From positions 1 to 19,181 of the forward strand of contig CABUCM010000046.1 of assembly GCA_902490005.1 (NCBI GenBank): a DNA stretch of 19,181 bases, written 5' to 3'. The notes below the pieces were generated by a model that worked only from the letters and a program-made list of their open reading frames with translations, made no database searches and was not told the DNA's origin. Below are positions 14,747-19,181 of this stretch, piece after piece. The DNA comes from an uncultured Ruminiclostridium sp. Lineage in GTDB: Bacteria; Bacillota; Clostridia; Oscillospirales; Acutalibacteraceae. A program made the position numbers and the translations under genes. Position 1 is the stretch's first letter; each line of letters opens with the position of its first letter.

Positions 14747-14977
14747 ATGAGCAGACTAAAAGAGCTAAGGCTGGAAAAGCGTTACACCCAGCTGAAAATG
14801 CAGATGCTGACCGGGATAGATCAAAGCGATTATTCTAAAATTGAAAACGGAAAGCGATTCTATACCTTCGAGCAGTGCAAACGCATTGCCTTGGCCCTGG
14901 AAACCAGTATGGATTATCTTGCTGGGCTGACAGATGAAAAGAAGCCTTATCCCAGAGCCAAGCTGAAAAGCAAATAA
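14747..14977 (+). CDS. Small XRE-family HTH transcriptional regulator
   Basis: A 76-residue Cro/CI-type helix-turn-helix protein consisting almost entirely of the DNA-binding domain. The HTH spans about residues 13-37, with the recognition helix in TGIDQSDYSKIENGKR; ALETSMDYLAGLTD is the usual helix after it. A short basic tail (PRAKLKSK) ends the protein. Start choice: ATG at 14747 has GGTG six bases upstream; in-frame TTG, GTG and ATG at 14735, 14738 and 14741 would add two to four residues but lack a good site. It is divergent from the broken DUF6794-like gene, and the direct repeats between them could be its operator. Such lone small XRE proteins are often remnants of mobile or toxin-antitoxin modules, but no partner is visible here. 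Confidence 0.85.
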   Translation: MSRLKELRLEKRYTQLKMQMLTGIDQSDYSKIENGKRFYTFEQCKRIALALETSMDYLAGLTDEKKPYPRAKLKSK

Positions 14978-14981
14978 ACTT

Positions 14982-15021
14982 AAAAGGAGGAGGGCCGGCA
15001 GCTGCCGGCCCTCCTCCTTTT
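14982..15021. terminator. 40-bp perfect palindrome, bidirectional terminator
   Basis: Starting AAAAGGAGGAGGGCC and ending in CCTCCTCCTTTT, all 40 bp equal their own reverse complement, with the centre at GCAGCTGC. It lies four bases after the XRE gene and 53 bases after the fabV stop on the other strand, so it can serve both. The T-tracts are only four long on each side. The purine-rich arm also resembles a ribosome binding site. Confidence 0.75.
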
Positions 15022-15031
15022 AGGCTTAGGG

Positions 15032-15057
15032 AAACGTCCCTGAGATACAGGGCGTTT
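15032..15057. terminator. Second hairpin between XRE gene and fabV
   Basis: AAACG-CCCTG (15032-15042, one bulged T) pairs with CAGGG-CGTTT (15048-15057) around the loop AGATA, and is followed on the plus strand by one more T, then ATC. It is a weak plus-strand terminator at best; on the minus strand it follows the fabV stop (15075) by less than 20 bases and may assist termination with the larger palindrome. Confidence 0.4.
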
Positions 15058-15074
15058 TATCATTTCAAAAAGCT

Positions 15075-16259
15075 TTATTCCACAGAGGGAATTTTCACAT
15101 CTACATCCACGTCGGCGTCATAGTCCACCCCGTCGATTTCAAAGCCAAAGAGCTGGTAAAAATCCTTCCAATAGCCGTCTAAATCCGCATACCGCTTCAG
15201 ATTTTCATCATTAACCTTGTCCCAAAGCTGGCCGACGGCGTTTTGTACCTTGGGGTCCATTTCCCAGTCGTCCATGCGAATCCGCTTTTCCTCATCCAGC
15301 GGGGCGGGGGAAGCAAACAGCTTTTCCCGCAGCAGGCGGTCCATCTGTTCAATGCAGCCTTCATGGTTCCCCTGCTCCTTCATCACGTGGAACAGGATGG
15401 AAATATACAGCGGCACCACCGGGATCGCCGCGCTTGCCTGGGTGACCAGGGCCTTGTTCACCGAGATGACGGCCCTTCCGCCGATGGGCGCCAGCTGTTC
15501 AGTCATGCGGTTGGCGGTTTCCAGCAAATCCTTTTTGGCCTGGCCGATGGAGCCGTTTTTATAAATCGCGTGCGTCACCTCCGGCCCTAGATAGGAGTAG
15601 GCCACTGTGGTAAAATGATCCGCAAGCAAGCCTTGTTTTTGCAGCAGGTCGATCCAAAGCTGCCAATCCTCACCGCCCATGACCTTGACAGTGGCTGCCA
15701 CCTCCTCGTCATTGGCGGGCTCGATAGACACGTCTTTGATCTCATTGGTGCTGAGGTCGATGCTGCGGCTTTCAAACGCCTCGCCCACCGGCTTTAGGAC
15801 GGAGGAGTAGGTGACGCCCTGGGCGTCGGTGCGGCGGGGCGCCGCTACGCTGTATACCAGCAGGTCTATTTTCCCCAAATCCTTTTGAATCAGTTCCGCG
15901 GCTTTTTCTTTCATGTCCTGAGAAAAAGCGTCGCCGATTAACGTCTTGGCGTAAAGGCCGTCGTTGTGGGCATAGTCCTCAAAGGCGGCGTTATTGTACC
16001 AGCCGGGAGTGCCGGTGCGTTTTCCCGAGGCGGGGTGGTCGTAAGAAACGCCGACGGTTTTCGCGCCGCAGCCAAAAGCGGCGGCGATCCGGGAAGCCAG
16101 GCCAAAGCCGGTGGAGCAGCCCACCACCAATACGTTCTTACAGCCTGTCATGGCGCCTTTGGATTTGACATATGAAATTTGATCCGCCACGTGGCGGGCA
16201 CAGCCCGCCGGATGGGCTGTGGTGCAAATAAACCCTCTGGTTTTTGGTTTTACGATCAT
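15075..16259 (-). CDS. fabV: FabV / trans-2-enoyl-CoA reductase (NAD-dependent)
   Basis: A 394-residue reductase of the FabV/TER family, which reduces trans-2-enoyl thioesters with NAD(P)H in the cytosol: enoyl-ACP in fatty-acid synthesis (FabV) or enoyl-CoA such as crotonyl-CoA (TER). The opening MIVKPKTRGFICTTAHPAGC is characteristic. The long Rossmann motif VVGCSTGFGLASRIAAAFG binds the cofactor (about 45-63). The Tyr-x8-Lys signature of this family is Tyr233 and Lys242 in AIYKNGSIGQAKK. Length matches the family, which is longer than FabI. FabV forms are known for triclosan insensitivity. The C-terminus is Asp-rich (DYDADVDVDVKIP). AAGGAGG lies six bases upstream of the ATG and a promoter further up, so it is probably monocistronic. 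ACP versus CoA specificity cannot be set from sequence. Confidence 0.93.
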   Translation of the reverse strand: MIVKPKTRGFICTTAHPAGCARHVADQISYVKSKGAMTGCKNVLVVGCSTGFGLASRIAAAFGCGAKTVGVSYDHPASGKRTGTPGWYNNAAFEDYAHNDGLYAKTLIGDAFSQDMKEKAAELIQKDLGKIDLLVYSVAAPRRTDAQGVTYSSVLKPVGEAFESRSIDLSTNEIKDVSIEPANDEEVAATVKVMGGEDWQLWIDLLQKQGLLADHFTTVAYSYLGPEVTHAIYKNGSIGQAKKDLLETANRMTEQLAPIGGRAVISVNKALVTQASAAIPVVPLYISILFHVMKEQGNHEGCIEQMDRLLREKLFASPAPLDEEKRIRMDDWEMDPKVQNAVGQLWDKVNDENLKRYADLDGYWKDFYQLFGFEIDGVDYDADVDVDVKIPSVE

Positions 16260-16336
16260 GAAAAAGCCTCCTTATGCTCTTTTACGGCGAAAAGCCGAAG
16301 AATCCGAATGGAATAAAATAGCAATATAATTAATTT

Positions 16337-16366
16337 ATTATAGCATATTCGGGAAAGAAAGGGCAA
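16337..16366 (-). promoter_or_regulatory. fabV promoter, extended -10
   Basis: On the minus strand, TTGCCC (16361-16366), an 18-bp spacer and a perfect TATAAT (16337-16342), with TG one base upstream of the -10. It sits about 78 bases before the fabV ATG. Confidence 0.65.
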
Positions 16367-16403
16367 GCCTTCCTGGAAAGTTGCGGTTTCCTTGGGGGTC
16401 ATA

Positions 16404-16423
16404 ACCATAGGGTATGGTCCATA
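16404..16423. promoter_or_regulatory. Overlapping inverted repeats upstream of feoB
   Basis: ACCATA GGG TATGGT (16404-16418) is a perfect 6-bp inverted repeat, and TATGG T CCATA (16413-16423) is a second one sharing its right arm. They lie 30-50 bases before the feoB ATG, where an operator or a leader hairpin would be expected. No known iron-regulator consensus was recognised, so the function is unproven. Confidence 0.35.
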
Positions 16424-16453
16424 TAACTAGTACCAGGAAGAGGGGGCGGGCCT

Positions 16454-18463
16454 ATGGTAATCGCGTTGGCGGGAAATCCGAACTGCGGAAAGACCACGCT
16501 GTTTAACGAGCTTACCGGCAGTACCCAATACGTGGGGAACTGGCCGGGAGTTACCGTGGAGAAGAAGGAAGGAAGATTAAAAGGGCAGGTGGAAGTGACC
16601 GTGGTGGATCTGCCTGGTATTTATTCGCTGGACGCGGTCAGTCCTGATGAAAAAGCGGCCAGGGCGTTTTTGGAGCAGGAACGCCCTGACGTGATTTTGA
16701 ATATTACCGACGCTACCAACTTGGAGCGAAACCTCTATTTAACCTTGCAGCTGCTGGAACTGAAAATCCCCTTGGTTTTGGCCTTGAACGTGATGGATGT
16801 GGTGGAAAAAAGAGGGGACCGGATCGATATCCCGAAGCTTTCCCAGGAATTAAACTGTCCGGTAGTGTCCATGGCGGCTTCGAAAGGAAAGGGTGTTCGG
16901 GAAGCGGCTAGGGCCGCCGTCAGCTTGGGGAAAAGGCAGCGAAGGACCTTTGCGATAAGGCGCGGGCCCGATAAGCCCGGTGACAGCATTTTGCCCTCTG
17001 AGAACGCTGCCGCTATTCCATCCCCCAGCTCCCGGGCCGGCAAAACGAAAAGCTTTCCCTCCGGGGAGGAAGGTGTTTCCGCCAGATACCGGGAGGTGGA
17101 CCGGCTGGTGGGGCTGACCGTACAAAGGAATCCCAAGGCCCAAAATGCGGCCAGGCGAATCGATAAGATTATTTTAAACCGCTTTTTAGGATTCCCAATT
17201 TTTGCCGGCCTTATGTGGGCGATGTACGCGGTTTCCGTCAACTTTGTAGGAGGCGCCGTCACCGGCTGGCTTCAGGAGTTCTTTTTCCGGGGCCTGGTGG
17301 CAGATAATCTGCTTTCCTTGCTGAAAACCTTGGGAACCGCCCAGTGGCTGCAAAGCCTGCTGGTGGAGGGCTTGCTGGGAGGCGTGGGAGCGGTACTCAG
17401 CTTTCTTCCGCAAATCGCTGCGCTTTTTTTCCTTATTTCCTTGCTGGAGGACTGCGGCTATATGGCCCGGGTAGCGTTCCTGATGGACCGGCTGCTGAAA
17501 CGGCTGGGGCTTTCGGGGAAATCCTTTATTCCGTTTCTCATTGGCACCGGATGCTCTGTGCCGGCAATTATGGCCAGCCGCACGGTAGAGGATAAAGTAA
17601 GCCAGCGGCTGACTATCTTCTTAACGCCGTTTATTCCCTGCAGTGCCAAGCTTCCCTTATTTGCCCTGCTGGCGGGCGCCTTTTTTCCAGAGCGTTCCTG
17701 GGTGGCGCCCTCCATGTATTTTGTGGGGATGGGGGCGGCGGTGTGCGCCGGATTGTTTTTGAAAAGGCTGGCGCCCTTCGCCAGGGAGCCTTCCGGGTTT
17801 GTGATGGAACTGCCGCCTTACCGCCTTCCTAACCTGAAAAGCGTGGGCAGGCGGGTCTGGGAGCGGGTAAAGGCTTTTGTGGTAAGGGCCGGCACCCTGA
17901 TTTTTATCGGCTGCGGTGTGATGTGGTTTTTTCAGCGGTTTCGCTGGAACCTTACGGCGTGCGCGCCCTCGGAGAGTATTTTAGCGGATTTAGGCCGGGG
18001 ACTGGCCCCTTTGTTCGCGCCCCTTGGATTTGGCCGGTGGGAGGCGGTGGTGGCCGCTTTATCAGGCGTGATGGCAAAGGAAAATATTGTAGCCACCCTG
18101 GAAATTCTTTTACTTGGGATTGGCGGCGGGACCGGTCCTGACGGCCTTTCTATTCTGTTTACCCCGCTGAGCGCCTACAGCTTTATGCTGTTTAATCTGC
18201 TGGCGGCGCCTTGTATTGGGGCAATCAGCGCCATGAGAAAAGAATTGGGCTCTTGGAGATGGACGCTGGCGGCCATAGGCTTTCAAACAGGGACCGCTTA
18301 CCTGGTGTCCATGCTTGTGTATCAAACGGGGCTTGCCTTGTTCTGCGGCGGAAATCTTCTATTCCCCCTGGTTATTTGGGGCCTGACAGTCCTTATTTTG
18401 TGGCAGATCACCCGGCTGAAACCAAGAGGCCGGAAAAAAAGCCGGCGTCCCGCCCTCCTTTGA
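16454..18463 (+). CDS. feoB: Ferrous iron transporter FeoB, short form
   Basis: A 669-residue Fe2+ transporter with an N-terminal GTPase and a C-terminal membrane domain. The G1 loop GNPNCGKTT (residues 7-15), G3 DLPG (52-55), G4 NVMD (112-115) and a SMAASKG G5-like segment (about 137-143) are intact. The membrane part starts near residue 238 (LGFPIFAGLMWAMYAVS) and keeps the FeoB gate motifs GTGCSVPAIMASRTVEDK and PCSAKLP, and AKENIVATLE. Between them, the region normally filled by the first helices of the GDI domain is a basic, Ser/Pro-rich stretch of about 50 residues (160-210) before the conserved ARYREVDRLVG helix. The protein ends in a Lys/Arg-rich tail without a C-terminal Cys cluster. 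No feoA is adjacent. ATG at 16454 follows AGGGGGCGGG. Anaerobic ferrous uptake is the likely role. Confidence 0.93.
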   Translation: MVIALAGNPNCGKTTLFNELTGSTQYVGNWPGVTVEKKEGRLKGQVEVTVVDLPGIYSLDAVSPDEKAARAFLEQERPDVILNITDATNLERNLYLTLQLLELKIPLVLALNVMDVVEKRGDRIDIPKLSQELNCPVVSMAASKGKGVREAARAAVSLGKRQRRTFAIRRGPDKPGDSILPSENAAAIPSPSSRAGKTKSFPSGEEGVSARYREVDRLVGLTVQRNPKAQNAARRIDKIILNRFLGFPIFAGLMWAMYAVSVNFVGGAVTGWLQEFFFRGLVADNLLSLLKTLGTAQWLQSLLVEGLLGGVGAVLSFLPQIAALFFLISLLEDCGYMARVAFLMDRLLKRLGLSGKSFIPFLIGTGCSVPAIMASRTVEDKVSQRLTIFLTPFIPCSAKLPLFALLAGAFFPERSWVAPSMYFVGMGAAVCAGLFLKRLAPFAREPSGFVMELPPYRLPNLKSVGRRVWERVKAFVVRAGTLIFIGCGVMWFFQRFRWNLTACAPSESILADLGRGLAPLFAPLGFGRWEAVVAALSGVMAKENIVATLEILLLGIGGGTGPDGLSILFTPLSAYSFMLFNLLAAPCIGAISAMRKELGSWRWTLAAIGFQTGTAYLVSMLVYQTGLALFCGGNLLFPLVIWGLTVLILWQITRLKPRGRKKSRRPALL

Positions 18464-18490
18464 CGGAGGCGCGGGCGCCGGCCTTTTATT
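18441..18490. terminator. Bidirectional terminator overlapping the feoB stop
   Basis: A GC-rich stem (18441-18458 with 18465-18482, slightly mismatched in the middle) has the feoB stop TGA (18461-18463) in its loop. CTTTTATTTT follows on the plus strand and a seven-T run (AAAAAAA at 18434-18440) on the minus strand. It serves feoB and the convergent cysteine hydrolase gene. Confidence 0.8.
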
Positions 18491-18510
18491 TTAAATAATC
18501 CCCTTTGGTA

Positions 18511-19032
18511 TTATAAAACTGTCACCTGAAGGCCCGCCATCACATCCAGGGCCTTTTGATTCAGCGCCGCGTCGCCGCTGGCGGTACAGCGGGAGTCAAC
18601 CACGATGGCGGCCTCCGGCAAAGCGGCCCGGGCCAGCACCGCGTTAGAAATCACGCAGATGTTGGACACCACCCCGCAGAGCTCAATAGAATCATAGGGA
18701 TGGTTCTTTAAATATTCCGCAAGCTTCAAAGAACCGAAGGTAGGCTTTTCAAAAACTGCGGCGGCCTGAGAAAGATACTTTTCCGCCTTGCCATAAACCT
18801 GCCAGCCGTGAGTGCCCTTAAGGCAGTGGGGAACCGGCAGTTTCTTTCCTTCCTGGGTGGAGCCGTAATTCTGGTCGTGAGTGTCCAGGGTGAAGATGAC
18901 GTCATCCCCGTTCTTCAGGTAAGCCTCAATTTTGTCGCAGATGGGAGCCTCTAAGGAAACGGCCTGTTCAAATCCCAGACTGCCGCTGACGAAGTCATTT
19001 TGATAGTCGATGACTAATAATAGCTTTTTCAT
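18511..19032 (-). CDS. Isochorismatase-family cysteine hydrolase, nicotinamidase-like
   Basis: A 173-residue cytosolic hydrolase of the isochorismatase superfamily. The catalytic triad is Asp9 (VIDYQNDF), Lys96 (FEKPTFGS) and Cys126 (GVVSNICVISN). The metal-binding set Asp50, His52 and His69 (TLDTHD and PHCLKGT), which nicotinamidases have and isochorismatases lack, is present, so deamidation of nicotinamide to nicotinate for NAD salvage is the most likely role. It is shorter than classic PncA, and a different amide substrate remains possible. The ATG at 19032 is chosen because AGGTGAG (19037-19043) is correctly placed; a GTG three codons upstream would fall inside that site. It is convergent with feoB and appears monocistronic, with its own promoter near 19071. 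Confidence 0.88.
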   Translation of the reverse strand: MKKLLLVIDYQNDFVSGSLGFEQAVSLEAPICDKIEAYLKNGDDVIFTLDTHDQNYGSTQEGKKLPVPHCLKGTHGWQVYGKAEKYLSQAAAVFEKPTFGSLKLAEYLKNHPYDSIELCGVVSNICVISNAVLARAALPEAAIVVDSRCTASGDAALNQKALDVMAGLQVTVL

Positions 19033-19065
19033 GGATCTCACCTGTCCCTTCTATAGATTGATGCT

Positions 19066-19074
19066 ATTATATCA
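19066..19074 (-). promoter_or_regulatory. Extended -10 promoter of the nicotinamidase-like gene
   Basis: On the minus strand, TGATATAAT gives a TG-extended perfect -10 (TATAAT at 19066-19071). No convincing -35 is visible, which extended -10 promoters tolerate. It lies about 34 bases before the ATG. Confidence 0.55.
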
Positions 19075-19081
19075 TAAAATC

Positions 19082-19181
19082 CGGAATTTTAGTAAGATTT
19101 CCGGGATTTATTTTAATACTATGATGTAAAATAATTACTATAAAATATATATTTTAAATACTAATTAAATAATAGTTATAA
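19082..19181. other. AT-rich intergenic edge
   Basis: No gene is visible here. An imperfect inverted repeat (AAATCCGG near 19077-19084 and CCGGGATTT near 19102-19110) is followed by an AT-rich tail rich in TTTTAA and TAATTA. It could be a weak terminator or the start of another regulatory region beyond the window. Confidence 0.4.

Noticed and set aside
16398..16423. A third copy of the left-edge repeat
   Set aside because: The shared sequence is only about eight bases (TGGTTATG on one strand), no more than expected by chance.
1..19181. CRISPR arrays, rRNA or tRNA genes, insertion sequences
   Set aside because: No regularly spaced repeats, no tRNA cloverleaf or rRNA sequence, and no transposase or terminal inverted repeat with flanking duplication was seen.

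Overview
The window looks like a chromosomal segment of a moderately GC-rich Gram-positive anaerobe of the Clostridia, probably an Oscillospirales (Ruminococcaceae/Oscillospiraceae) relative. This is inferred from strong Shine-Dalgarno sites, sigma-A type promoters, a FeoB with no FeoA beside it, pyrB-pyrI as separate genes, a GlnRS next to GluRS, and a FabV/TER-type reductase. No sequence search was run.

Layout. 1-214: a hairpin-rich intergenic region with a 39-bp direct repeat. 215-2991: a zinc-ribbon membrane protein, an alpha/beta hydrolase translationally coupled to it (TGATG overlap), and an O-acetylhomoserine sulfhydrylase-type PLP enzyme (metY). The hydrolase frame has no stop and runs straight into metY, although metY has its own good promoter and ribosome binding site inside that joining stretch. 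3067-4329: a CLC protein with the marks of the fluoride/proton antiporter branch. 4455-5803: pyrB-pyrI, both subunits of aspartate transcarbamoylase, closed by a strong terminator. 5916-10115: a probable four-gene operon of a VanY-type D,D-carboxypeptidase, an OmpR-family regulator, its histidine kinase, and an unrecognised anchored extracytoplasmic protein; this is the most system-like part of the window. 10196-13355: gltX and glnS, giving direct charging of both tRNA-Glu and tRNA-Gln, closed by a terminator. 13489-14355: uppP, undecaprenyl-diphosphate recycling for wall synthesis.

14385-15021 is a small AT-richer island bracketed by two perfect GC-rich palindromes. It holds a divergent pair: a DUF6794-like gene on the minus strand, broken by one in-frame TGA where the family usually has Trp, and a small XRE-type regulator on the plus strand. 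Two identical 12-bp direct repeats lie between them. 15075-16259 (minus) is fabV/ter, 16454-18463 (plus) is feoB, and 18511-19032 (minus) is a nicotinamidase-like cysteine hydrolase; the last two converge on a shared bidirectional terminator that contains the feoB stop codon. 19033-19181 is AT-rich promoter and flank.

Most genes are housekeeping (pyrimidine and sulfur amino acid synthesis, tRNA charging, envelope, ion transport). The points worth a second look are the hydrolase/metY run-on, the carboxypeptidase/two-component/unknown-protein operon, the broken DUF6794-like gene with its repeats, and the repeat at the left edge.
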